DNA from: Pycnopodia helianthoides
Lineage: Eukaryota; Echinodermata; Asteroidea; Forcipulatida; Asteriidae
Direction of reading: 5' to 3'
Assembly: GCA_032158295.1 (NCBI GenBank)
Contig: CM063262.1
Location: forward strand, 8,527,394 to 8,591,393
Length of the DNA stretch: 64,000 nucleotides
Below, piece by piece: positions 1 through 11,796 of the stretch. The notes under the pieces are model-generated. The model was not told the DNA's origin and did no database searches. It saw only the letters and a program-made list of their open reading frames with translations. How positions within the stretch are numbered: position 1 is the first letter of the stretch; each line of letters opens with the position of its first letter. The position numbers and the translations under genes were made by a program.

Positions 1-150
1 TATGCCAGAGCGGGGCTTCTTTCTCTTTACGATATACAGTACTAGGTTTATTTCTTTGGGTACGTGCATGACACAGCACACGGGATGTACGGCTTTAACG
101 TCCCATCCGAAGGACACAATGATCGTTGAACCACTTGAACCATAGAGAAA
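1..150 (-). repeat. tRNA-derived SINE fragment (3' part)
   Basis: Read on the minus strand this stretch carries 'GTCCTTCGGATGGGACGT' and 'GTGTCATGCACGTA', the same body sequence seen in the plus-strand SINE at 6.48-6.86 kb ('TCCTTCGGATGGGATGTAAA', 'TAATGCACGTAAAAGAACCC'). The tRNA-like head is not recognisable here, and the copy may continue off the left edge of the window. Confidence 0.6.
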
Positions 151-533
151 GGTTGAATGACCACACTCTGCTGATCAGAATACCCATTCTATTTTTTACA
201 TCCTTGTGGAGACATCTTTTTCTCTTTTCTTTGTCCCATTTCCCCATCTTTTTTCACAAAATTCTTTGTGGAGCACCCAGTCTTTAGAATTCCCCCCATG
301 TGTACATTTTGCTCTCCCATGGTTTTTTTCCTCGGTCTCCATAAGGTAGAACATTATTAAAACCTCTGCAGAGCTTGAATCTGCTTGGCCACGACATCAA
401 TATAGGATTGACAGTGCCCTAGATATTATTTCAGTGTACAGTCATACCAAAATCTAATCATTTTCGCCGATTATATTTATATAGCAATCATGTATTCAAA
501 GACGACCACAGTCCAGTGTTGTTGCAGGTGTCA

Positions 534-682
534 TAGGGAAATCTGTCCCCCGGAGATTCTGTCCCCCATGGGAAATTATGGGCTGAAGGAAGATGATCCA
601 AAAGAGGGCGCTATCAGAAGAAGCTTCTTCACAGTTCGCCGTATGACTTAATCTCCGGGGGGACAGATCTTGTCACACAGGC
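534..682. repeat. Small inverted-repeat element (MITE-like)
   Basis: The left end reads 'GGGAAATCTGTCCCCCGGAG' and the right end 'CTCCGGGGGGACAGATCTTG', which are imperfect inverted complements about 100 bases apart. No coding capacity is seen. It is best explained as a short foldback or non-autonomous DNA transposon. Confidence 0.5.
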
Positions 683-1415
683 TCCACCATCCACTCAGAA
701 CCCCAAATTCTTCAATATTCAACCCTGCGCTGCTTTATGTCTGACCATGGTCCGACAGAGGTCTGGCAGGGAAAAAAATATCCTTTACAATTAAGACCTC
801 CGTGTCCTATAGTTTACTGTTCGTCTGTTCATGTAGTCCATGCCAGTTGGTTCTACCATGGAGGATGTGTTCTTATTCCTCCATCTTCTACTCTCATATA
901 TCGTATACCTGAAATGAATAAACCTCACAATAGAATAATTAGTCTTTAAAAATACAACCCGGCGAAGAAAAACAAACAGCGTCCCAACAGACACCGAAAT
1001 CTGCGCGCGTTCAATGATACCCAGGGTTGGGTCTTGGTGTCCCCAAATGAGCTGACGGGACTAGCTTGGATCATGGAGGCTTTCCTACCTCCATGCTTGG
1101 ATACACATGAAATGAACAGTAATGGAAGAAGAAAAAGTTGATCAAGGGGCGAAGCATCGCTCTTTCATCCCCTAGAAAAGAAATTACAGTTCATGATATT
1201 ATAGACAATGATCATAAATGCCCCCCCCCCTAAGCAAACGCGTGGATGCGCCCCCACCGTCAATTCCGAAATCATTATTTTAATCTGTTTCAATAGTCAA
1301 TCGAGATCAGTTTGGCGTTCCATTCAAACAAGAGACGTACAATACACATCCTAACAAATTTTCTTTTGTAACAATAGTTATTATTGAAAGGCAGAGCTTT
1401 ATCGGCATGGTGGGG

Positions 1416-1682
1416 TTAATGGGCGTGCCACACCCGAACCCCCTCTACTTCCAGATTGACTTGTATATTCCTTGGAAGTAAAAAATGAAGGGCCGATCCC
1501 ACTTTTTGTTTATAATGTTGGAAGAAAGTATTGTCAATGAAACTTAAATTATCCTTTTTTTTGGCTTGTTCAAATTGTTGTTCCAATGTTGCGTTGCGTT
1601 GTAAAGGAAGTGTGCACAAAAAATGGTCAATAATGTAAGAAATTGATTGCATATAACAGCCGTACAGTTTAAAAACTTCCAC
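1416..1682 (-). CDS. Unrecognised 88-codon ORF divergent from PRA1
   Basis: This open frame runs away from the PRA1 gene; its ATG (1,682) is only 95 bp from the PRA1 ATG (1,778), the spacing of a bidirectional promoter. The predicted peptide is mixed alpha-type (for example 'EQQFEQAKKKDNLSFIDNTF') and ends in a less protein-like tail, so it could be a first coding exon whose donor lies near 1,430. I do not recognise the family. It could equally be chance: the region is short and there is no second exon in the window. Confidence 0.25.
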   Translation of the reverse strand: MEVFKLYGCYMQSISYIIDHFLCTLPLQRNATLEQQFEQAKKKDNLSFIDNTFFQHYKQKVGSALHFLLPRNIQVNLEVEGVRVWHAH

Positions 1683-1777
1683 GTATTACTTAGTCTGGCG
1701 CCCCCACATTTGCAAGTGCGTAATAGTTCCCTTGGCGCTGAGAGAGGTTAGGTGTATTTGTTAAAAACACTGCACCG

Positions 1778-4700
1778 ATGGCGGAGGAAGAAGTTACGGG
1801 TGATATTGTGGTACCAATATCTGACGAAAAAACAGGGTAACTTTCCATTTTAAGACATAAAAGATACAAAATGCTATGAGTAGATTTCAGTGGGTAGATC
1901 TATATCAGCAAAGAAGAATTGATTGTGTTTTAAAAAATGTTTTTCAATTCAATTTTTTTCTCGCATGACGACAAAGATTCAATTCATTGACATTCATGAC
2001 ATTGAGACTTCAGACTAGACTAAATTATGTACTACCACCTCCATGGTGTAGTACGTCTAGTAGTACGTAGTACTAGCTAGAGTAGTACTAGAGACAGTCC
2101 CTCACTCAAACTTGTATCATTTTTTAGCACAGTCGCCCATCCACCAACAAAGTCGCCCACTGGCTGCTGACTAAAACCAGAAAGCCGAATGAGGAGTTTG
2201 TGTGCGTGTCATTTGACTCATTGGTCTAACTTGTTTTATCATGGAATATAACCATCACCGTACGCGTAATCAACCCCAATAGCGCCAACTACAATGAGAT
2301 ATCACTATCACTCAGATATGACAGAATCGTATCAATAACATTAACATTCCATCCTCCTGACAGTTGTACTTGTTTTTGTAGGACTAGGACTAGAAGGGTT
2401 ATGACGAGCCACAGCTACTCAACTGGCAAGTCTTTTGAAAGCATGCATGCACCCTGGGAGTTAATCTTTTAAGTTCTACTGCGTCCCCTGATAAATGAAA
2501 TCGTATTGGTCCCTCCTCAGCCGACCAAAGAGTACTCAACAGGCAGTCCGTCAAGTTTGCTGTGATTAAAACTGTAGCGTTTCAATGCACAGAAATCTGA
2601 CATTAATTTTGAAAGACCATTTTTGTGATAATGATGATGGTGCAATTTTGCACCTTCAAAGTGTTGGGAAACACTGGCTGGCCGTCAAAGAATTTGCCGA
2701 ATGTGTTCTCCTAGATCTATGAGGGTTGATCCGCTATCGTCTCCACAAACAGAGACGATAGCAGATCGAACCTCATAGTTCTAGGAGTACCGAATGTGTA
2801 CATAATATATGGTTTGTCCAAACCCTCTGGTGGACGACCAGCAGGAGGATGGAGGGTTACAATTATCGCAACTAGAGTTGGCTTAGCCCCATGTACAATC
2901 CACTTCATGATTTATGGAATTTTGCATGTTTATGGGGCTAGAGTTGACTAGATGACTATCAATCATAATCAATGAATATGAGCAGGAATGCGTGAGATTG
3001 AGATGTTCCTTGATCATCGGGTTACAATAATTGCGACTCTTATTCTTCGTAAGTGGGACGTAATTCCACTGTAATTCATGCACACGTCACACAAACTGGC
3101 TCCACTAGTTACCAGAAGCCCATAGTTGTTGCACTGAGCAAATTTTTCTTTGACGATTTATGCAAAAAATGTTTGATAATTGAACTTGCCTTTTACATGT
3201 TCTTGAAGGACTAAGGTCTTCTCAGAATTAAAAGTTTCTGTCATATGAGTAGTTGCGATTTATCGTAACCCTCCATCCTCCCGACGGTCGGAGACCGGAG
3301 GGTTACGAGTCAAGCAATGCAGAAAAGTGGCGAAATTGCAATTTCGACCATTTTTTGTCAGACTAGTCACCAGATTTGCCAAATTTTTACCACTTTCAAA
3401 AAACATGACACACATTCTAAGAACATGGATTTGATCTTCAATGTGTAATGAATCCATTCATAATACTCAAAACATTGTTGAAAAATTATTTGAAGAAAAA
3501 CAAAAGTTTTTGACTTAGTTTATTTCTTGTAAAAGTGTCTAAAAAATTAGATGAAACAGAAATTTGGTTTTGGTGCAGAAACATCGGATACTATGGTAAC
3601 ATGGAAAATATTGGAAAACCTCAATTCAGGACGTAACCTTTACTTTGACCTGTTTGTTTTGGTGGAAGTAGGTCAGATCTTGCAGCCATTTTTGGCAGCC
3701 ATGGGCATTTTGGTAAAAGCCGTTTGTGGTCGCTATGGTCTCTGGAGGGTTTAATATGGAGTCAGCCATTGTACTCAATAAAATTTTCCTACATTTTTAC
3801 AAGAGCCATATATTGTGCATGGTATATCTATAAACATCAAGAGTGACACACTGGAACACAACCTTTGCTTTTAACTAACAGGAGATTCTCATTCCTTCTC
3901 TAAGAATGTCCATCACTCTGTCCAATGCTGGAGCACGAGAATGGATCCAAAAGAAGCGAGCTTCAGTACGGCCATGGATGGAATTCCTGAAAGCCAAGCA
4001 GTTCAGTCGACCAAAGGGCATGAAAGAGGTCACCACCCGTGTCATTTCCAATGTTGAGACGTATCAAAGCAACTATCTTTTTGTCTTTGTCGGTCTACTC
4101 GTGTACTGCTTGTGAGTATCTTTTCTTAGAGTGAAGTCCATCATTGTCTCTTAGAAGAGCCACCCTCTAGTTTTTACAACATGCAACAACTGAAAATTCA
4201 TCAAATTAGTTGGTCATGCTTAAATGAAACACCACTGGCAAATGGTTTACGTTTGTTAGGAGTTTTTTTGCACATTAGTCAAGTGTATTTTTAGTGTGGC
4301 AATTGAAATAAGCAGTATTTGTTTTTGGAGGTCTTCAAATTAAATTTTCACAGCTTTGACAGTATTTCAGATACGGTCTGACAGCTCAATATCATCCACT
4401 AAGATTTTGAATGATACAAATGTAGATGAATTATTGCAGCATACAATATGATATCATAATGGTGATCATTTGCCTACACAGTAATTACACAGACAACCCT
4501 CCTACTGTCTGATCATTCAAAATCATCCACTGTGATTTTAATAATTGGTCAACTCTGCCAGCACTTGTAGTGAATACATCCACACATTAGTGAATACATC
4601 CACACATTACACATCGTTTCAGCAGACCATACACAACCTATTCAATTGTGAATGGTTAACAATGGTAAGTCAATAGCAAATGCTATGGCAAGTAGGATTC

Positions 4701-7700
4701 TCTTACATTTGACCAGCCATTTCAAACCACTCAACTACATGAGTTGTGTGTAGTGGAAACACATGTATACATTCACCACTTGATGTTGTACTGTTTGTTG
4801 ATATAGAGATCAGACAGTAGGGGATTAAAGGAAACAACAGCAGAGTATGTAATATGTAATTAAAAAAAGGTGTTAATTGGATGTTTTGGAGCCGAGGGGT
4901 GGTGGGGAATCAAAAAATCTTCCTCAAACCCCCAGTAGGATTTATCTTACAGTCTTCTGATTTGTCAAGATTTTAACTGCATGTAATTGCAGGGTTTTTC
5001 AATGATCTCTCCTTAATCTGAGCAGATTTTCTTGGAAGAGGTGAAGATGCCTCAAAGGATTAGATGGAAGTAGTCCCTTTTTGACCAATCTGTAGAGGTG
5101 ATGTAGAGAGTCTGTAAACCTCTTAAATTTAATCACACCCTTGACAATACCAAGTTGACCATTTTTGATTTTGTAGAATAACATCGCCGCTGTTGATCTT
5201 TGCCTTGGTGGTTCTCTTTGGTGCCTGCTACTGGATCGAGTCAAGAATGAGAGCAAAAAGCTTGCTTTAATGGGTAACTACATTGTACACTAATGAACTT
5301 GAACCCCTAATGTTTGACTAGAGGCTCACCTGGTCCTCCAAAATGCTCCACTGTATAATGACTCTCCAACACCTGATTGGTGAGACTGTGTTATGACTCA
5401 ACACCTGATTGGTGAGACTGTGTTATGACTCAAACTCCTGATTGGTGAGACTGTGTTATGACTCAACACCTGATTGGTGAGACTGTGTTAAGAGTGGTTT
5501 GCCTGTGCAGCCTGTTACACCACTTTGGGTCGGTATTCAAAAACAAACTCCATGCCTCTGCACGCTATTATTTTTCAGAATTATTTTAGCTTGCGGCATA
5601 ATAAGTTTCCTTCAGAAAAATATCTTCAAATGTCACAATGAAACTCTGACTTGACAAAGGAAAGACAAAAAAAGGCTCTCATATCAAGCACCGGGATTTG
5701 TTGATCTCGTGTAAGAAAATATGAGTCTTCGCTTACCATGAATCGCAAAACCTCGGCCGTAAGCCCTGGCTGATAATCTGCCATGGTGTGCTGGAATCTT
5801 GGAATGCTTGGACTTGCCTCCCATTGAGCCGATTACAATGATAAACAATGGCGGTAGCCTGTCCAATCTTGTATGCCACAACTGTATAAAAAAAGGACGA
5901 AGGTCTAGAATCTGGGATTACTCAGTAATTCCCAGAAAAAGGGAAACTATGACTTGAGCATAAATTCCAGTACCTTCTCTCCCTCTTTTGGGAAACAAAG
6001 CCTAGAATGGTAGGTGCATGCCTGGGCATTCTACAGGTGGATATATGTCTGGGTGGATATTCACTGACTGCAAAAAATTGAGGGTGCACTGAAATTCAGA
6101 AAAATTTTGCCTTTATACTGTCATCAGACAGGCATTGGTTAATGATAAGCATTTGGTGTTTTTTGCCCTGCAGTACCTTATCCTACAAAGTCAGGCAACT
6201 TCCTGTGGAAGGAACTTATGAATTGACTTGTACTTTTAGCATCAACCTTGTGCAGAAAAAATTTAAAAAAATAACAGCCATGCTGAAACCAACAACATTC
6301 CCTTATAATAATTGACGTGTTTATGATGTTGGAAAGATAGTTTATTGGTACATTTTTTGACTCAAGGTTCAGGACATCTTGTATACATCTTTTGTGCAAG
6401 CCACAAGCCAGAGCAATCGTGTGTTGTTTGTATTGACACCAGACTCCAAACCCTCTAGCAACCTTATTTCAACCTCTAGCTAAGGGCGCCCTACTAAAAT
6501 GTGGGTTCGAGTCCTGGTCGTGACACTTGTGTCCTTAAGCAAGACACTTAACCATTATTGCTGCGTCCTTCGGATGGGATGTAAAACCGTTAGGTCCCGT
6601 GTGTTGTGTAATGCACGTAAAAGAACCCAGTGCACTTGTTGTAAAGAGAAGGAGTTTGTCCCGGTGTTCCTAGTTTGATTGGCAGCAGATTGCGCCAAAG
6701 CACCTTGTAAACCATTACATTGTGCTATGTAAAGGAACAGGTCTCAAACTTCAAAAAACGAGCTCCTCATTCCTTGCAGGCAAAATACACCATGTACTTA
6801 ATACTTTGAGACGCCAATTGGTGTGATAAAGCGCTATATAAGAACTCGGTATTATTATTTAAAATAATATTAAAATGATGTAATATGCATGAGTTCTATA
6901 TTGAGTCTTGTTCACCATTCAGCCCGGACGTTGTCAAACCTGTTCAAGGCTCAATGTTATTAAGCCTGTTTATCAATAGTATTCTGATTGGAGAATATAT
7001 TAGTGTAATCATGTCATTCTTCTTGTTTAAACACAGGCTATGAGTTCACACTATTCCAGCAATATGGAGCTTTAGCTCTACTGTCATTTCCGCTGTTTTT
7101 TATATCTGGGGCCACATCAGCTGTATTCTGGGTAATAGGTAGGTGTATCGTGTGCAAACATGAATATGTCATAATGTGGTACGTAATGTTCCTGATTAGT
7201 GCAGGGTGTTGCTCTGCCCTGGTGTTTTAAAAACTCAAGAAGATCTGGGCAGGAACTCTTTCTTTCTGAAGAATATGATGAACATTGGAAATGTTGAGAT
7301 GATCCAGGAGGAATTGCTTGGTGATTGAGCACCTAAATTATAAAGATAAAGGAAAAGTACATCATTGTGTTTTGGATGAGTAAGTTAACTACAATTCTCA
7401 AGTAAAAAAACCCACACCATTAAAACCTTGCAAAATGTCATTAAGTTGGTTATTTTGTAGTGAAAACAATGAAAAATGTTGTTTGTTCTGTGAGGGATTT
7501 TGGCCAATAATTATGTCAAGCTCATTTCGATATAGGCAATCAAAATATAAAGTTGTTATTTTTGGCCTAATGATATTTCTTTGACTTTGAGAATATTTGA
7601 GACGGAAACATTTCACTCGTCTAGAGGATTGGTCCATGTGTGTGCAATCAAGCCAATCATTGCCTGAGCAATAAATCAAGAAGGACGTGGCTTAACTCCA

Positions 7701-8110
7701 AACTTGGTGTGTGGATTGGTCTTGAGATCCCCATTGTTTTGGGGCCTCCCAAGTCAAATGTCAAGGTCATTATGGCTAAAACTAAAGAACAACAGAAATG
7801 TTGTGTGAGCGATAGCTCGAGAAGGACTGGGCATATCAAATCCAAACTTGGTGTGTGGATTGGTCTTGGGATCCACAGAAGTCTATTCTTTTGTGACTCC
7901 CTTAGGTCAAACGTCAGGGTCATTATGGCCCAAAACAAAAGAAATGTTGTCTGAGCAATAACTCAAGAAGAACTTGGCATGTCAACTCCAAATAACATTC
8001 TTGCGTGCAACAACTATCAAAGATTGAGTTTAATATCAACACATCCTTCTTGTTAAAATCTATCCTGTACATAGTCTGTAATTGATTGATTGGTTGATTG
8101 ATTGACTGAC

Positions 8111-8143
<33 letters not shown>

Positions 8144-8270
8144 GATTGATTGATTGATTTATTGTCTGATCCCAACAGGCGCATCATTCTTCTTCATAAT
8201 GTTACATGCTGTGATGTTTGAGCCACTACCAGAAGGGGACCCAGATGAAATCAATATGGAAGAAGTGTAA
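1778..8270 (+). CDS. RABAC1: Prenylated Rab acceptor protein 1 (PRA1 family), 5 exons, frameshift in exon 3
   Basis: A PRA1-domain protein of Golgi/ER membranes; family members bind prenylated Rab GTPases and influence their membrane delivery. I infer exons 1,778-1,836, 3,905-4,111, 5,177-5,273, 7,037-7,138 and 8,179-8,270 (TAA 8,268-8,270), all with GT/AG borders. Exon 2 has the family signatures 'RPWMEFLKAKQFSRPK' and 'NVETYQSNYLFVF'. Exon 3 carries 'ITSPLLIFALVVLFGACY', exon 4 'LLSFPLFFISGATSAVFWV', and exon 5 the acidic C-terminus. Two hydrophobic hairpins fit the four-segment topology. Exon lengths sum to 557 nt; one more base would give exactly 185 codons plus stop, the length of human RABAC1. 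The missing base falls in exon 3 between 'GACY' (frame 1) and 'ESKKLALMG' (next frame). This is either an assembly or sequencing indel or a genuine lesion. The exon 2 start at 3,905 was chosen over 3,882 because only it keeps phase with exon 1 and follows a good pyrimidine tract. Confidence 0.9.
2708..2787. repeat. Hairpin with ~34-bp arms in PRA1 intron 1
   Basis: 'GATCCGCTATCGTCTC' is followed after about 8 bases by 'GAGACGATAGCAGATC'. Pairing extends outward through 'CTATGAGG' / 'CCTCATAG' to 'TCCTAGA' / 'TTCTAGGA'. The fold is about 80 nt with few mismatches. It could be a tiny foldback element or a pre-miRNA-like hairpin; nothing in the sequence decides between these. Confidence 0.5.
2818..3318. 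mobile_element. MITE-like foldback element with ~60-bp inverted ends
   Basis: The left end carries 'GGAGGATGGAGGGTTACAAT' then 'TATCGCAACT'. The right end carries 'AGTTGCGATTTATCGTAACC' then 'CTCCATCCTCC', in inverted orientation, and complementarity continues into 'AACCCTC' / 'GAGGGTT' at the outer edges. The interior has no ORF of interest. It lies wholly within intron 1 of the PRA1 gene. Confidence 0.6.
4574..4615. repeat. Two tandem copies of a 20-bp unit
   Basis: 'TAGTGAATACATCCACACAT' occurs twice back to back in PRA1 intron 2. Confidence 0.7.
5364..5500. repeat. Tandem repeat, ~33-bp unit, about 4 copies
   Basis: Units read '(CA)ACACCTGATTGGTGAGACT' followed by 'GTGTTATGACT', head to tail with few differences, in PRA1 intron 3. 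Confidence 0.85.
6480..6865 (+). repeat. tRNA-derived SINE
   Basis: A B-box-like 'GGGTTCGAGTCCTGG' (about 6,502) is followed by the conserved body ('AAGCAAGACACTTAACC', 'TCCTTCGGATGGGATGTAAA') and a 3' end 'GCGCTATATAAGAACTCGG' running into a TATT-rich tail. The tRNA A-box half is degraded. The copy sits in PRA1 intron 3. Its terminal 'GCGCTATATAAG' also occurs at the 3' end of the CR1-like LINE fragment at 11.8 kb, suggesting a shared mobilisation tail. Confidence 0.75.
7640..8000 (+). repeat. Diverged tandem repeat, ~150-bp unit
   Basis: The string 'AAACTTGGTGTGTGGATTGG' recurs at about 7,698 and 7,847, each preceded by 'GAGAAGGAC(G/T)' and followed by 'TCTTG(A/G)GATCC' and 'GTCA(A/G)GGTCATTATGGC'. 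A third partial unit starts near 7,950. The open frames across it are chance. Confidence 0.75.
8082..8166. repeat. (GATT)n microsatellite
   Basis: Near-perfect GATT/TTGA repeats end 13 bases before the 3' splice site of the last PRA1 exon. Confidence 0.9.
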
Positions 8271-9008
8271 GAGAAAAGACAATCTATACAGGGCCTTCTC
8301 CCCAATCACAAAATGTTAGTCAAGTTTTAAAACATTTCAGCAGTTATTGCTGAGCTATTTAAAGCTTAATCAAAACAATTATTCAATGATTTCCTGAAGT
8401 TTGGGTAGAATTTTATCAAATTTGTGGACACTGCAAAACATCTTTTCCTCCTAACTCTTAATCTCAGAGTTGGTCACACACATTGAATCATGTATCACAC
8501 CTGTTGGGCTGTATTGATCTTTACAAGATCAGGCAGATAGAGAGAGAGAGAGGGAGACAGAAAACTATGACTGAAAAGAAGGGCTCTAGTTATGATAGAA
8601 GGATTATTATTATTAGTAGTAGTAAAGAGGACAGAAACATGTATGTGAGTTTGAATACATCCTTGCCGCAATTAAATCCTGACTAGACTGCCCTGGCTGT
8701 ATGTCCAGTATTGCCTAGCATTGCCCACATTAAACGCTCATCATGCTGCTGCCATGTTTGTCTGATACCCTTTATGCATTGTAGATAAGAAGTATTGATT
8801 TAATGATGCCAAAAGGTGCCAGACTATCCTTCCAATTCTCGGTTTGATTACCTTGATCTGAAAGGGTAAAGAAACCAAATGGCAATACCATACCCTACAG
8901 TGATCATAGTAAAAAACCACCAAAAATGGACAAATAAACAGACTACTGTACTTGAAGTAAGTAGGTGATGATATAAATCTTCAAGAAAGTTGTAAAAGAA
9001 CCTATTAA

Positions 9009-9187
9009 AGGGGCCATATCATCATGATCAAAGCAGGCCTGTGGCTTTACATGGAATTATGAACTCTCACCCAGTTACAGCATTAGAGATTATGTGGAGG
9101 GAGTGCGTGGGGGTGCAGCAACTAGGTGAGAGTTTATGATTCCATGTACAGCCACAGGCCTGCTTTGATCATGATGATATGGCCCCT
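9009..9187. mobile_element. TTAA-flanked MITE, family A, copy 1
   Basis: Inverted ends 'AGGGGCCATATCATCATGAT' and 'ATCATGATGATATGGCCCCT' extend inward through 'CAAAGCAGGCCTGTGGCT' for over 50 bp. TTAA is present on both sides. A second copy is at 23,843-24,031. The TTAA target site is the hallmark of piggyBac- and Kolobok-type transposases; no transposase is encoded. Confidence 0.85.
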
Positions 9188-10305
9188 TTAATAACAAGAT
9201 AAAACATAATTTGCTTTGATGTAAGAAACAAATTACTCTTGCATTAAATGATAGGCATGGTATGCCCTCTTACATGCTAAAAATTGATGGGGATGTCTTC
9301 AAGTAAAAGGTTAATTTTTCATCTTAAAAGTCTTTATTTCCCAGTTCTAATTCGTTGAATTCCAATTTCCGATATACTTACGGCTCAAAATATTAACGCC
9401 AAACTGGGCGAGGTTTAGAACCATTAAAATCGGACACATGTTTATATCCTACAAAACTTTTACTATATTTATGCGGCAAGATCTAGAGTAGATCATGTAT
9501 TTGATGCCCTGAAATGTCCAATGAAAGGATAATATCTTACTACTAATAGTTCTCCAACTTATCAGTTTTAAATAACTTCTTTTGCATGTTGATCATTTCA
9601 ATCAAACAGATCCTTCGGCCAATAGAAGCTTCCCTTGCATGATGTCACCAAGCATGTTTGCTTTACCACCGCATTCTCTCTCAGTAGTTGATATAACACT
9701 CATTCTGATTGGCTTAACATTGGTGTGTGGCTTTTGAAACTACTGGTGTAATGGGAGACTTTTCGGGACACTAGGTGGCAGCAGACTTATCCAGTAAATC
9801 CATCATTTCCGGAAGAGTGTGGATGTTCAGAACTACAAGAACATAAAACATTACTGTCTTTCTTCAACCTAGCACCAAGAACTTTTAATAGATCATTGAA
9901 GACTTTAGTTTTCTGGGGTTTATGTTTTGTATAGGCCATACAATATATAGTAATGGGGAAGGTGCTTTCCGGTGTTTTTTTTTCTATCAGTTGAAAATGT
10001 TCCTTTCTAAACAACAACACTTGATGTTTGCTGTATTATCCTGAAAGATTGGTCTGTTTTCAGTGTTTTATTGTAACATGGCCTTACTGTTTATTTATTG
10101 TATCTAATAGCATATTATGTATTATATGCTTGTTAAACAATTGTATTGGGAAAACAATGTAAAGGTCTCAATTGTGCTCAAATTCATAGAGTTGTGATAT
10201 AAATAACTGCCATAGCAGCAAAATAAGCAGGGGTCAAACAACATTAAAAAAACGGCAAGTTTGGCTGACAACTATTTTCTGGCTGCAAGATTTTCTTGTG
10301 CTGAA

Positions 10306-10653
10306 AGGGAGGGTATACCTTTGGTAATTACTCCAAAATTTAATGACTTGGTAGGAAGCACTGCAGCTGTTGATAACGTATAACGAGTTGAGAAACGATT
10401 CCCTTCTAAACAATGAGATTTAGAGAAAGGGATAAAAAATAATAATCTGAGAAACGTTTCATGCATAAAACATAATCTCAGACTATTCTTCTTGCGTGGA
10501 CATACCGCTCCAGATTTTCGGCGATATCTCAAAAACGCTACCAACTTTTGAAATAAAATTTATTTTCACAGTTTAGTGTTATTGTATATATATCTACATT
10601 TATATAGGATTTTAAAAATCGAATGGTTCAAAAACCAAAGGTATACCTTGCCT
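10306..10653. mobile_element. TTAA-type MITE, 'GGTATACCTTTGGT' ends
   Basis: The left end 'AGGGAGGGTATACCTTTGGT' is matched in inverted orientation by the right end 'ACCAAAGGTATACCTTGCCT'. TTAA is intact on the right and mutated to TGAA on the left. A degraded relative of the right end occurs near 35,100-35,165. Confidence 0.7.
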
Positions 10654-10761
10654 TTAATAGATGTTTATGCTTGGCAACTGTATGGAATTGAGCACTGGTG
10701 GTTGATGAAGTGAGTGGGTTATAATATAATGCCAATACTGATGATAGATTTAATATATAAG

Positions 10762-11245
10762 CAGTGGCGGCACCAGACCTGTTAATCTGGGGGGGGGGGG
10801 CAAGAGGGGGGCAAACTTAAATTTAGGGGGGGGGGGCAAACAAAAGTCTATAATGTACTGTATAAGCCTACAATTCACTCCTGAAATAAGATTTTGCACT
10901 GTGTGAATGTGACGTGTTGTGCGAACTGCGTGTACAATGGCTGCTTACGGTTTTGGGCAGACAATGCATTTCTATTTATAGCAAGTTTCCAAGCTTGTAC
11001 AGATAATAAATCCACATTTTATTAACATTGCCGGAGATGGAAAGTGTATTGGGCTTTTATGATGGTGCCAGCTAATTATGATGGATGAAATTGAGTTATT
11101 ATTTACAGCGCAAACAACATAGTAACAAATTGGGTGTAATCGTTTGGGATTGTGTATCGGGGAAAAAACTGGGGGGGGGGGCAAAAAAAAATTACTGGGA
11201 GGGCATTTGCCCCCCCGTGGCCCCCCCCCCGTAGCGCCGGCGCTG
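10762..11245. mobile_element. Non-autonomous hAT-type DNA transposon (484 bp)
   Basis: The ends read 'CAGTGGCGGCACCAGA' and 'GTAGCGCCGGCGCTG', roughly inverted. Poly-G tracts sit just inside the left end and poly-C tracts just inside the right. Flanks are TATATAAG on the left and TATATAAA on the right: an 8-bp target duplication with one mismatch, as for hAT transposases. No intact ORF. Confidence 0.75.
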
Positions 11246-11796
11246 TATATAAATGGCTCACAAACTGACTACATTTACGACAGTTTTTATGTGGCATACC
11301 CTGACAAAGAAAACTCAAAACAAACCGTTGGTTCCAGTGGTAACAGTTTCTAAGGTGATACCTATCTCCCAGTGACCGAAGTTTTAATCTTCAACACCAT
11401 TAACTTTGTTTTGTACATTTGTTTAACTCAATGCTTCAAGTTCGTTTCTTGGGACACTTTCGGCAGCAGACTTAAATGTAAATTATATTGTTTCCTTGAG
11501 TTGGTTTAATATAATTAATGTATGTTTCAAGCAGTCAGCCAACTGTAGTTAATATTCAAATTAAGAACACTTTTATTTTGTTCTGTATTTATGAATTTTG
11601 TTGTTTGGGGAGTTTTTAAAAGAAAATTTACAACTTGTTATTTTTGTAATAAACATGGATCAATTCAGTTCCATAATTGTAATTAGTATTAGCTTAACGA
11701 TTAATAGAGCATTGTTTACAAAGTATTTTCAAAAATTGGTGTGCATGAAAATTATCAGACACCTTAGTTGAAAAAAACCAAACCCAAATGTTTTCT

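Noticed and set aside
3882..3904. Upstream acceptor for PRA1 exon 2 at 3,881/3,882
   Set aside because: It would join exon 1 out of phase and hit a stop (TAA) after a few codons; the acceptor at 3,904 keeps the frame.
7640..7954. 104-codon frame with internal repeat ('KLGVWIGL')
   Set aside because: Translation of the ~150-bp tandem repeat in PRA1 intron 4; also open on the opposite strand.
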